Positions 42,093 through 49,797 of a DNA stretch of 64,000 bases are shown piece after piece. The DNA is from Vibrio maerlii (GTDB taxonomy: Bacteria > Pseudomonadota > Gammaproteobacteria > Enterobacterales > Vibrionaceae): NCBI RefSeq assembly GCF_003415655.1, contig NZ_QRHC01000002.1, positions 248,008 through 312,007 on the forward strand, written 5' to 3'. Every line of letters starts with the position of its first letter. The stretch's first letter is position 1. The translations under genes and the position numbers were made by a program. Under the pieces are notes generated by a model. The model saw only the letters and a list, made by a program, of their open reading frames with translations. It was not told the DNA's origin and did not search any database.

Positions 42093-43349
42093 ATGGCTAA
42101 TTTCTTTGAGTTCATGCTTGGCTTATTAAAAGAGCCAGCAATCATGGTCGGACTAATAGCATTCATTGGTCTAATCGCACAAAAAGCAGATATTTCAACC
42201 ATTCTTAAGGGCACAATTAAAACCGTAATGGGTTTCCTAATTTTAGGTTTTGGTGCTGGTGCATTGGTTGGTGCTTTAAATCACTTTTCAACCGTATTTA
42301 CAGAAGCGTTTGGTGTAAGTGGTGTTATTCCAAATAACGAAGCAATTGTTGCTCTCGCACAAGAAGCATTCGGTTATGAAATGGCACTAATTATGTTCTT
42401 TGCATTCGTAGTGAATATTTTATTAGCTCGCTTTACACCGCTAAAATATATTTTCCTTACTGGTCACCACACCATGTTCATGTCGATGCTTGTTGCTGTA
42501 ATTCTGTCTACAGCGGGTATCAAAGGCTATGTGTTAGTGGCTATGGGCTCGGTGATCGTTGGTTCTCTAATGGTGATTATGCCAGCCCTTGCTCAAAAAT
42601 ACACCGAGAAAGTTATGGGCACCGACCAACTTGCTATGGGTCACTTCTCAACCTTCTCATACCTAGTATCTGGTTATATCGGTAGCAAGTTTGGTGACAC
42701 ATCAAAAACAACTGAAGACATCAATGTACCTAAGAGCCTGATGTTCCTTCGTGATACCCCAGTGGCTGTTGCCACTACAATGGCTATCTTCTTCATGTTC
42801 GCTTCTATCTTTGCGGGTGGCGAGTTTGTAGAAACCGTATCAGGTGGTCAAAACTGGGTTGTGTTTACCTTTATGCAGTCTCTAACTTTCGCAGGTGGTG
42901 TTTACATCGTACTGCAAGGTGTGAAGATGCTTATCGCTGAAATCGTTCCAGCATTTAAAGGGATCTCTGACAAACTGGTACCAGGTGCGAAACCAGCACT
43001 CGACTGTCCAATGGTATTCCCAGTAGCACCAAACGCAGTTCTTATCGGTTTCCTATCATCATTCGCAGCAGGTCTTGTGGCGATGGGTATCCAAGGTATG
43101 TTTGACTGGACAATCATTGTAGCGGGCGTTGTTCCTCACTTCTTCGTAGGTGGAGCAGCAGGCGTATATGGTAATGCGACTGGTGGTTTGCGTGGTGCTG
43201 TATTGGGTTCTTTCACTCAAGGCTTATGTATCTCGTTCCTACCGATGCTACTACTTCCAGTTCTTGGTGGCTTAGGTCTAGAAGCAACAACATTTGCTGA
43301 CTTTGACTTCGGTGTTGTTGGTCTAATTCTTGGTTGGATTGTGTCATGA
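42093..43349 (+). CDS. PTS EIIC, ascorbate (UlaA) type
   Basis: The 418-residue permease has about 10-11 membrane segments and UlaA-like motifs. These include LGLLKEPAIMVGLIAFIGLIAQ at the start, RFTPLKYIFLTGHHTMFMS and NAVLIGFLSSFAAGLV, and a GGAAGVYGNATGGLRGA loop with the expected sugar-site residues. It is the membrane subunit of the B-C-A operon at 41812-43792. Its length is slightly under E. coli UlaA (about 465). AAGGAAG precedes the ATG. Confidence 0.9.
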   Translation: MANFFEFMLGLLKEPAIMVGLIAFIGLIAQKADISTILKGTIKTVMGFLILGFGAGALVGALNHFSTVFTEAFGVSGVIPNNEAIVALAQEAFGYEMALIMFFAFVVNILLARFTPLKYIFLTGHHTMFMSMLVAVILSTAGIKGYVLVAMGSVIVGSLMVIMPALAQKYTEKVMGTDQLAMGHFSTFSYLVSGYIGSKFGDTSKTTEDINVPKSLMFLRDTPVAVATTMAIFFMFASIFAGGEFVETVSGGQNWVVFTFMQSLTFAGGVYIVLQGVKMLIAEIVPAFKGISDKLVPGAKPALDCPMVFPVAPNAVLIGFLSSFAAGLVAMGIQGMFDWTIIVAGVVPHFFVGGAAGVYGNATGGLRGAVLGSFTQGLCISFLPMLLLPVLGGLGLEATTFADFDFGVVGLILGWIVS

Positions 43350-43792
43350 GTATTTTGAATCTAATTGGCGATAACATTGTTATCTCTAACGCGGAAAACC
43401 TAACGGTAAACGAAGCACTAGACATCACATGTTCTAAGCTAATCGAAGCAGGTAAAGTTGAAAGCAGTTACCTAGAGGCAATTAAGCAAAAGCATCAAGA
43501 GATCGGCGCTTACTATGTATTAGCCCCAAAGATTGCAATGCCACATGCTCGCCCTGAAGACGGTGTAAACGAAGCTTGTCTGCAAATCACGGTGTTCAAA
43601 AATGGCGTAGATTTGGAATCAGAAGACAACGGCGATGTTTACTTCTCGGTAACGCTCGCAGCGATGGATTCAGACAGCCACATTCAAACCATTATGGCGC
43701 TATCTGAACTGTTCCAAAACGATGAAGATATTGAAGCAATTATCGCTGCCGAATCAAATGAAGCGATTTCTGAGATTCTGAGTAAATATTAA
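43346..43792 (+). CDS. PTS EIIA, mannitol/ascorbate type
   Basis: The 148-residue EIIA domain has the phosphohistidine motif APKIAMPHARPEDG near residue 65 and the usual fold of the fructose/mannitol EIIA group. The start codon overlaps the stop of the EIIC gene (ATGA, 43346-43349), so translation is coupled. It completes the PTS encoded by this operon. A strong terminator follows. Confidence 0.9.
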   Translation: MSILNLIGDNIVISNAENLTVNEALDITCSKLIEAGKVESSYLEAIKQKHQEIGAYYVLAPKIAMPHARPEDGVNEACLQITVFKNGVDLESEDNGDVYFSVTLAAMDSDSHIQTIMALSELFQNDEDIEAIIAAESNEAISEILSKY

Positions 43793-43818
43793 GTTCGTTT
43801 GAAGCTCCTCCCCCATCT

Positions 43819-43848
43819 AATGCCACTGCAATCGCAGTGGCATTTTCT
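43819..43848 (+). terminator. Terminator after the UlaBAC-like operon
   Basis: AATGCCACTGC pairs perfectly with GCAGTGGCATT around AATC (43819-43829 with 43834-43844), followed by TTCT. Confidence 0.88.
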
Positions 43849-43907
43849 ATTAAAACAGTTCAATTTTGGAGCTTGCTCGGCAAAGCAAGTTTGCACTTTA
43901 TTAGACG

Positions 43908-44672
43908 CTAGACCTCCAACAACCACTTTTGCGCAGGGGTTAGACGACTCGAGGTTTCTTGGGTTAGCCATTTCTTCTGATCTTGCTGTGCGTCATCAGC
44001 GCGGTCAATGTACAAGCCGTGAAGTACGCGTCTTCTCGTACCTAGATGATTAATCATTCCGCCGTGCCAGGTGTGCGCATTGAATATCATCACGCTCCCT
44101 GCAGGGCATTCTAAATACACTTCATTTGGGTGCGTTGCTTCAGGGTCATCTAGGACATCTTCAGGCAGTTCAGGACGCAGGTGCGTACCAGGTATAATCC
44201 TTGGTGCACCATTTTCTTTGCACAGATCATCGATAGCCCAAATGGTATTGACTAAATGCACTTTCGGATAATCTGGACGCGGCTTCTTCCAGTCCGCATG
44301 CAAAGGTTGATGGCCACCGCCAGGATGCGCTTCTCGGGCATTTAAGCTAGAGATCTTAAACGCTCCACCAAAGATATGTTTGCATGCAGCTAAAACCGTT
44401 GGGTGCGCCCACACCTTTTCCCAAACTGTGCCTTTATTGATTAAGTTGGCCACGCGAGTCACCGTCTCTTCTTGATGATGCTCAATGGCGAGCTGATCGC
44501 CTTCGCGCTCCACCAGCATATCCACAGTGCGACGCATTTCTGCCAACCAATCTTGATCGACGACGTTGTGAATGATGGTAAAACCGTGAGTTTCTAGCTC
44601 GTCGATCATTTGTGGAGTGAGAGGAAGGTTTGCACCCAGTGCATCTAAATGGCGTTCTTCGATCGTGTCCAT
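43908..44672 (-). CDS. Phytanoyl-CoA dioxygenase (PhyH) family protein
   Basis: The 254-residue protein is a non-haem Fe(II)/2-oxoglutarate oxygenase. The metal triad is visible as His-x-Asp in LHADWKK and His in AHTWHGG, and a basic residue for 2-oxoglutarate follows in TRRRVLHG. The family hydroxylates varied small molecules. It needs oxygen, unlike the nearby glycyl radical systems. An AraC-type direct-repeat site at 44782-44820, 110 bases upstream, matches those before frwC and frwA, so it is probably in the same regulon. Its substrate may be a relative of the sugar handled there. AAGGAT precedes the ATG. Confidence 0.85.
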   Translation of the reverse strand: MDTIEERHLDALGANLPLTPQMIDELETHGFTIIHNVVDQDWLAEMRRTVDMLVEREGDQLAIEHHQEETVTRVANLINKGTVWEKVWAHPTVLAACKHIFGGAFKISSLNAREAHPGGGHQPLHADWKKPRPDYPKVHLVNTIWAIDDLCKENGAPRIIPGTHLRPELPEDVLDDPEATHPNEVYLECPAGSVMIFNAHTWHGGMINHLGTRRRVLHGLYIDRADDAQQDQKKWLTQETSSRLTPAQKWLLEV

Positions 44673-44781
44673 TCTCGTATCCTTTTTTCAGCGACTTTAT
44701 GATTTTTATGTTGATTGAGGTTTAGGTTCTGACGACCTATTTCATCATTAAATCTACGCGAAGAGGTGGGAGCTTTGAGCA

Positions 44782-44820
44782 GGGAAAATGTTAGATTAAC
44801 TGGATATTTGTTGACTAAAT
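44782..44820 (+). promoter_or_regulatory. AraC-type direct-repeat site upstream of the phyH-like gene
   Basis: GGGAAAATGTTAGATTAA and GGATATTTGTTGACTAAA are near-copies spaced about 20 bases. The core CTGGATATTTGTT is identical to that at 53920-53932 upstream of frwC. Distance to the start codon (110 bases) and orientation match the frwC site. The likely binder is the AraC protein encoded at 45961. Confidence 0.65.
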
Positions 44821-44950
44821 ATCAAACTGTGATCATTCGCATAAAACATGACCAACGAGTTAAAATAGGATTTATCAGCGATAAATCAATGCCTTAATCC
44901 AATTACATCAAGCTATTTGTATTTAGGGTAGCTTGAGCGGTAAGGATAAA

Positions 44951-44997
44951 TAAAAGAAAAACTAGAGCAGATGGAGCTAATAGCTCCACCACTCTAA
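44951..44997 (-). terminator. Terminator after the HAD phosphatase gene
   Basis: TGGAGCTA/TAGCTCCA (44972-44979 with 44981-44988) is extended by AGAG/CTCT outside, and followed on the minus strand by TTTTTCTTTT. The rest of the 330-base gap holds the phyH promoter. Confidence 0.75.
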
Positions 44998-45002
44998 GTT
45001 AT

Positions 45003-45665
45003 TTACACATTCAGAGAGAAGCCTAGTTCAGGCTCAGAAGCGACAATCACATCGGCTGGTGATGAAACATAATAATCCGCCTCAGGAAGCTCTTCTTTGG
45101 TGGCATGACTCAACACAGCCACAACCGTTGAGTTCGCTTGCTTAGCAGATATCACCCCAGCTTTTGCATCTTCAAAACAAACACAATCCGCAGCATCTAA
45201 ACCAAGTTCACTTGCACCAGTTAAAAATGGTTCTGGATGTGGCTTACCGTTTTGCAGCTTTTCTGGTGTGATCAACACTTTAGGGAAAGGCAATCCCGCT
45301 GCTTTTATTCTTGCTGTTGCGACTGGCAGAGTTCCTGATGTCACGATTGCCCAAGGCACATCAAGCTCATTCAAGCTCTGCAGTAAGTTCACCGCACCAT
45401 TCAAAGCAACCGTGCCTTCTGTATCTGTGGCTTCAAAGTCTTCCAACCACTTAAACTCTTTTTCAATCTGCCCTGCGCTTGCATTGCCGAGTAGCTCCGT
45501 AATTGAGTCTACCGCTGGTCGACCATGAATTCTTGATAGAACATATTCCGGCTCTAAACCCTTTTCAATTGCCCATTTAGACCAAGCCCTAGTAACGGCA
45601 GGGATAGAATCGACCAAGGTACCGTCTAAATCGAACAACAACCCTTTAAATGGTATCGATGACAT
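45003..45665 (-). CDS. HAD-superfamily sugar phosphatase
   Basis: The 220-residue phosphatase has the HAD motifs I (FDLDGTLVDS, nucleophile Asp12), II (VTSGT), III (Lys in ITPEKLQNGKPHPEPF) and IV (CVCFEDAKAG). The cap type and length match the YfbT/HxpA and 2-deoxyglucose-6-phosphatase group, which remove phosphate from sugar phosphates and limit toxic accumulation. It sits between the PTS operons. A partial copy of the AraC-type repeat (GGATAAATGTTAGAAAA at 45728) lies upstream, so co-regulation with the frw genes is possible. AAGGA precedes the ATG. Confidence 0.88.
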   Translation of the reverse strand: MSSIPFKGLLFDLDGTLVDSIPAVTRAWSKWAIEKGLEPEYVLSRIHGRPAVDSITELLGNASAGQIEKEFKWLEDFEATDTEGTVALNGAVNLLQSLNELDVPWAIVTSGTLPVATARIKAAGLPFPKVLITPEKLQNGKPHPEPFLTGASELGLDAADCVCFEDAKAGVISAKQANSTVVAVLSHATKEELPEADYYVSSPADVIVASEPELGFSLNV

Positions 45666-45960
45666 CTGTGTATTCCTTAAAAGCTAATAATTTCAAAAAA
45701 TACCAACAATATACAGGATCAACTACAGGATAAATGTTAGAAAACTAGAGAATCCCACACTTTGCTTTTAGATGTGATCACTAACCAAAAACAGCCTCAT
45801 TACCCCTGATAATTTACATCCCATCTATTACCAAAAAGTTAAAGAAATCTAGATATATAACTTACTCCACAAAAATGCCCATAGAAGTCAGGTATGTTTC
45901 GTAATCACCGGTTTCGGTTACTAGAATAGTGACAACACCGACACCGAGTAAGCTAAACAA
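45666..45960. promoter_or_regulatory. Divergent promoter region, HAD gene / araC gene
   Basis: This 295-base AT-rich gap holds the promoters of the HAD phosphatase (minus) and the AraC regulator (plus). A half-site GGATAAATGTTAGAAAA at 45728-45744 resembles the core of the AraC-type sites at 53902 and 54106, but a full direct repeat at the same spacing is not visible. Confidence 0.4.
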
Positions 45961-46827
45961 ATGTTAGATAAAACTTACCTTCTTGAAGCACTTAATTACT
46001 ACAAAGATGAATCCACCTTACTCGGTAATGTGTATTACGCTGGCATGCTACCCAAACCGCCAGAGCTCGCTTACCAAGTGCACTTCCCTCGTATCGAAAT
46101 GGTGCTCGTTGGGGAGATAGAAATGGAGCTCGGCAGCCAAACTGGCAATGAGCAAAAGCGTGTATTTAAACAGGGTGACATTATTTATTTACCCGCTGAG
46201 AGTTGGAACCAACCAACGTGGGAAAAGCCTGTTGTCACCATGACCGTGATGGCCGGTAAACAGAGCTTTGGTTTAAGTCTATTGAGCTGGGACGGTAAAT
46301 GTTATGACTCAGCGATCAAAGAGACGGTACTGCGACGAGGTCCACGTGTTGGGACTCATATCCTCAATGCGCTAGAAGAACTCACCAAACAAATTGAATC
46401 TCAATCAACGACTAAACTTCTGATCAGCTCGCTGTTTAGCCACATCATTGATCTCATAGAACAGCCTTTAGAAACCCCTTCCAAAAGTCATGCTCTGTTT
46501 GAATCGGTACGAGATTACTTGGAACAACATTATCAAGAGCCTCTGACGCGAGAGTCCGTTGCGGCACACTTTTATGTTTCGCCCAACTATCTATCGCAGT
46601 TATTCCAAAAAGAGGGACAGATTAAATTCAATGAGTACCTCAACCATATTCGACTAGAGCGCGCTAAGTTCTTATTGATTGAATACGATATGAAGGTAAA
46701 AGAGGTGGCTCACCGCTGTGGCTTTAAAGACAGCAACTACTTTTGTCGAGTATTTAGAGCTCAAACAGAGCGCTCACCATCTGAGTATCGAGCGCAATAT
46801 CTGAGTATGCAAATTGTAGAAAGCTAA
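45961..46827 (+). CDS. AraC-family regulator (YijO-like position)
   Basis: The 288-residue protein has an N-terminal cupin-type sensor part (FKQGDIIYLPAESWNQPTW) and a C-terminal double helix-turn-helix: VRDYLEQHYQEPLTRESVAA, HFYVSPNYLSQLFQKEG, then MKVKEVAHRCGFKDSNYFCR and SPSEYRAQ. In E. coli the AraC gene yijO flanks frw/pfl genes in the same way. It should control the divergent frwC- and frwA-led operons through the direct-repeat sites described, probably as an activator responding to the PTS sugar or its phosphate. It is convergent with frwD. Confidence 0.9.
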   Translation: MLDKTYLLEALNYYKDESTLLGNVYYAGMLPKPPELAYQVHFPRIEMVLVGEIEMELGSQTGNEQKRVFKQGDIIYLPAESWNQPTWEKPVVTMTVMAGKQSFGLSLLSWDGKCYDSAIKETVLRRGPRVGTHILNALEELTKQIESQSTTKLLISSLFSHIIDLIEQPLETPSKSHALFESVRDYLEQHYQEPLTRESVAAHFYVSPNYLSQLFQKEGQIKFNEYLNHIRLERAKFLLIEYDMKVKEVAHRCGFKDSNYFCRVFRAQTERSPSEYRAQYLSMQIVES

Positions 46828-46867
46828 CAGTAGAAAGCTCAAGTTGCAGAAAACTAACTGTAAAATA

Positions 46868-47203
46868 CTAAAGGATAATTTCTGAACCGCGAGGTGCTTT
46901 GCGGATCTTGTCGATCACTGTCATCACCTCTTGAGAGTGACGTAAAAAGTGAGAGATAGTACAGCGCACCACTCTTGTATTATCGAAGCGCTCTGCCGCT
47001 TCAATGTTAATATCTGAAATGATAACCGCGACATCTGCCGCTGCAATTTGCTCTTCGCTCAGCTGATTCTCACTGCCGAGAGCGCCTTGGGTTTCCACGG
47101 TGACCTTGTGCCCCGATTTCTTGCCCAACTTTTCAAGTGCTTCCGCAGCCATGTAAGTATGCGCTACGCCGCTGATACAAGCGGTCACTCCAACAATTTC
47201 CAT
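46868..47203 (-). CDS. frwD: PTS EIIB, fructose type (FrwD-like)
   Basis: The 111-residue EIIB domain has the active cysteine in VTACISGVAHTYMAAEAL (Cys9). It is the last gene of the frwC-B-pflD-pflC-SDR-fsa-frwD transcript. A second EIIB (frwB) in the same operon has CPSG instead of CISG. As in the E. coli frw locus, two EIIB proteins serve one EIIC; one may be catalytic and the other regulatory. The downstream end converges on the AraC gene, 40 bases away, with no clear terminator. Confidence 0.87.
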   Translation of the reverse strand: MEIVGVTACISGVAHTYMAAEALEKLGKKSGHKVTVETQGALGSENQLSEEQIAAADVAVIISDINIEAAERFDNTRVVRCTISHFLRHSQEVMTVIDKIRKAPRGSEIIL

Positions 47204-47339
47204 ATGTCTCTATAATGCTAAATGACTAACTTTAATAAGCTAATATACCTCATTAAAGTCAGTCATAATTTAAGATCAATCAGGTTTTATATAATCACCT
47301 GCACTTTATTGGAACCTTACTTATTCCAAATAGAGCATT

Positions 47340-48017
47340 TTACAACACGTCTAAAACATTGGTTCCTTCACCGTAAACACCCTCCCAATCAGAGACAAAG
47401 CCAGCTACACCTGAATCTGTTAACGGATGAACAAGCAGCAAATCAAACACATCTGGTGCAATCGTTACTGATTGAATACCCGCAAGCGCTAATTGATGCA
47501 CTTGTTGTACATTCTTGAACGATGCGCCCAACACCTTAGCGTTTAGGTTGTAGTTCTCAATAATCTGTGCCATTTCAGCCGCAACCGCCACACCATCACC
47601 ACAAATGTTGTCTAGGCGATTCACGTAAGGTGCAAGGAACTCAGCGCCAGCCATTGCTGCCATTAACGCCTGCTGTGGCGTGAGGATAGCAGTAGCGGTA
47701 ATACGAATACCTTCAGCGTGAATCAGCTTCATTGCCTTAATACCCTGCGGCGTGACGGGCACCTTAATGATGATTTCAGGGTCAATCGCACGCAGCGCTT
47801 GAGCTTCTTTGAGCATGGTCTCAGCATCTTTACCCATTACTTGCGCGTGCAGCATTCGATCTGTACCAATCACTTCACGAATGTCCAAAAGGATTTCCTT
47901 CATCGGGCGGTTTTCTTTCGCAATGATTGATGGGTTAGTTGTTACCCCTTCTAATGGGTAGAGGTCGACTGCTTTTTGGATTGCAGCAATGTTGGCAGTA
48001 TCTAGCATTAAAATCAT
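47340..48017 (-). CDS. fsaB: Fructose-6-phosphate aldolase / transaldolase-like (FSA)
   Basis: The 225-residue protein is of the short transaldolase family. The Schiff-base Lys is in IIIKVPVTPQG near residue 87, with MLDTANIAAIQKA and GVTTNPSIIAK at the start and FLAPYVNRLDN in the middle. FSA enzymes cleave or form 6-phosphoketoses without a bound donor. With a PflD-type enzyme making 1-deoxy-fructose-6-phosphate, as I recall for the E. coli relatives, it would release glyceraldehyde-3-phosphate and hydroxyacetone. AGGAG precedes the ATG. Confidence 0.9.
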   Translation of the reverse strand: MILMLDTANIAAIQKAVDLYPLEGVTTNPSIIAKENRPMKEILLDIREVIGTDRMLHAQVMGKDAETMLKEAQALRAIDPEIIIKVPVTPQGIKAMKLIHAEGIRITATAILTPQQALMAAMAGAEFLAPYVNRLDNICGDGVAVAAEMAQIIENYNLNAKVLGASFKNVQQVHQLALAGIQSVTIAPDVFDLLLVHPLTDSGVAGFVSDWEGVYGEGTNVLDVL

Positions 48018-48073
48018 GGTTTACTCCTAATTTGGGCATTAGGTTGAAGCCAAGCCCCAACCTTGATAATTCA

Positions 48074-48931
48074 TTAAACAAAGTGAAATTCTTTCAGGCA
48101 CTTAGTGATGGCATCTTTACTTTCAGTAAACACCACACCTTGGTCAGCTAGCTTACTGGTATCAAGACGTACATCGCGAGTCTTAGGTGCGTCATTTGCA
48201 TTTAGCAGTTCAGGTAGACGCTCTTTTTGGCCTAGCTCAGAAAGGATGTGTTCAGCAATGTCGTAGCGACTCGCAGGGTTGTGCGCGCCAGTGTGGTATG
48301 TGCCATATGGGATAGTGAAGATCTTAGGGAACTGCTCGATCAACTCATGCACATAAGTCAGACCACGGAATTCATTGCGACGTTCTTGCATCACTTCACC
48401 GTTGGTTAATGCCTGCAGCGTATTCCAAACCACGTTTGGATTAATGGTGGTATAACGCTCCGGTAAGCCAAATAACCAAGTGAAGCGCAAGATCCACATT
48501 TCATCGAGAATCGACTTAAGCTCTCTCTCTGCTTCAAGCTTGTTCTGGCCATAAACCGTATCGGGCACAGGCGTATCGAGTTCTGAGTAAGGACCCGCCT
48601 CTTCGTTGCCATTAAACACTTGCTCGGTAGAGATAAATACCAGCTTAGAGCCATTCGCCTTACACGCATTCGCCACGTTGATCGCACCTTGCACATTCAC
48701 TTTGTGCGCAACATCTGGGTGCTTGTTACAGAAATCCGTTACCGCAATCGCTGCCGCATGAATTACATAGTCTGGCTTGAACTCGGCAAAAGTTGTATCC
48801 ACAGCGGATTTGTCGGTGATATCCAGCTGCTGAACATCCAAACCTGCAATCTCGAACTCATTTTGGTAACGATTGATAAAGCGTGTACCGAAGAAGCCTT
48901 TTGCGCCGGTGATCAATATTTTCTTTTTCAT
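48074..48931 (-). CDS. NAD-dependent epimerase/RmlD-like reductase
   Basis: The 285-residue extended SDR has ITGAKGFFGTRF at residues 6-17, YVIHAAAIAVTDFC and a catalytic YGQNKLEAE (YxxxK) near residue 132, with FISTEQVFNG before it. It looks like dTDP-4-dehydrorhamnose reductases, but there are no nucleotide-sugar genes here. It lies inside the frw/pfl operon, 5 bases after pflC and 57 before fsaB, where the E. coli operon has no such gene. It may reduce or oxidise the imported sugar, the ketose phosphate or hydroxyacetone. GGAGG precedes the ATG. Confidence 0.8.
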   Translation of the reverse strand: MKKKILITGAKGFFGTRFINRYQNEFEIAGLDVQQLDITDKSAVDTTFAEFKPDYVIHAAAIAVTDFCNKHPDVAHKVNVQGAINVANACKANGSKLVFISTEQVFNGNEEAGPYSELDTPVPDTVYGQNKLEAERELKSILDEMWILRFTWLFGLPERYTTINPNVVWNTLQALTNGEVMQERRNEFRGLTYVHELIEQFPKIFTIPYGTYHTGAHNPASRYDIAEHILSELGQKERLPELLNANDAPKTRDVRLDTSKLADQGVVFTESKDAITKCLKEFHFV

Positions 48932-48936
48932 GGTGA

Positions 48937-49797
48937 TTAGCCTCCAATGGCCACTTGGTAGCCATGAGCCGCAACGTGACTGCGGATGGCCTCTACTTCT
49001 GATTTAGTGGGTACGGCAACATCTTTCAGCAGATATTCCATACCCAATGTTTGGTATTTATTTGCGCCATATTGATGAAATGGCAGCAGGTGAATCTCTT
49101 TAATGTCAAACGGACGCAAGAAATTGAGCACCCTGTCGATATTGATAAGGTCGAGCGTAAAACCTGGGATCAGTGGCAAACGAGGGATCACATGCGTACC
49201 CTGCTCTACCAATCCTTTGAAGTTCTGTAAGACCTTTTCTAGTTTTAATCCAATGACTTGCTTGGCTTTAATTGGGTCCATCATTTTGAAATCAAACAGG
49301 ACCTCATCGCACAGCGCGCCTATTTTCATTAACTGGGTAGTACTGCCATGACCAGAGGTCTCAATGGCCGTGCGATAGCCCAGCGCTTTCAATCGGCTTA
49401 GAAGCTCAATAGCAAACCTTGGTTGGCTTAGAACCTCGCCACCAGACAAGGTGATGCCACCGTTTGAGGTATCAAAGAACACATCATCTTTGGCGATTTG
49501 CGCGAGCACCTCGTCCATCGTCATATCCTGACCGATTTGCTCCCACGCCCCACTTGGGCATTCATCGACATCCATTTCACACTCTTCGCACTCTAAGCAA
49601 AGCGAGCTTCTGCGCATGAAAGTGGTTTTATGAGAGCGAGATTCAGGATTGGCACACCAAGGGCAACTCAATGGGCAGCCCTTGAAAAACACCACCGTAC
49701 GAATCCCTGAGCCATCGTGCAGCGAGTAACGCTGAATATTGAATATTCTTGCGCTACTCACATTCTCCACAGGCTCGACCATTGGCTCACAGCTCAT
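48937..49797 (-). CDS. pflC: Glycyl radical enzyme activase (PflC-like)
   Basis: The 286-residue radical SAM enzyme has the cluster motif CPLSCPWC, the SAM-binding GGITLSGGEVLSQP and the inserted region CLECEECEMDVDEC. That insertion has only four cysteines, enough for one extra 4Fe-4S cluster rather than the usual two. It should activate the PflD-type enzyme encoded upstream. The start is uncertain: ATG 49797 overlaps the pflD stop by 11 bases, which fits coupling, while ATG 49821 would add eight residues. Confidence 0.88.
   Translation of the reverse strand: MSCEPMVEPVENVSSARIFNIQRYSLHDGSGIRTVVFFKGCPLSCPWCANPESRSHKTTFMRRSSLCLECEECEMDVDECPSGAWEQIGQDMTMDEVLAQIAKDDVFFDTSNGGITLSGGEVLSQPRFAIELLSRLKALGYRTAIETSGHGSTTQLMKIGALCDEVLFDFKMMDPIKAKQVIGLKLEKVLQNFKGLVEQGTHVIPRLPLIPGFTLDLINIDRVLNFLRPFDIKEIHLLPFHQYGANKYQTLGMEYLLKDVAVPTKSEVEAIRSHVAAHGYQVAIGG

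Noticed and set aside
42093..43349. Firm assignment as L-ascorbate transporter
   Set aside because: No ascorbate catabolic genes follow, so only the family, not the sugar, is stated.
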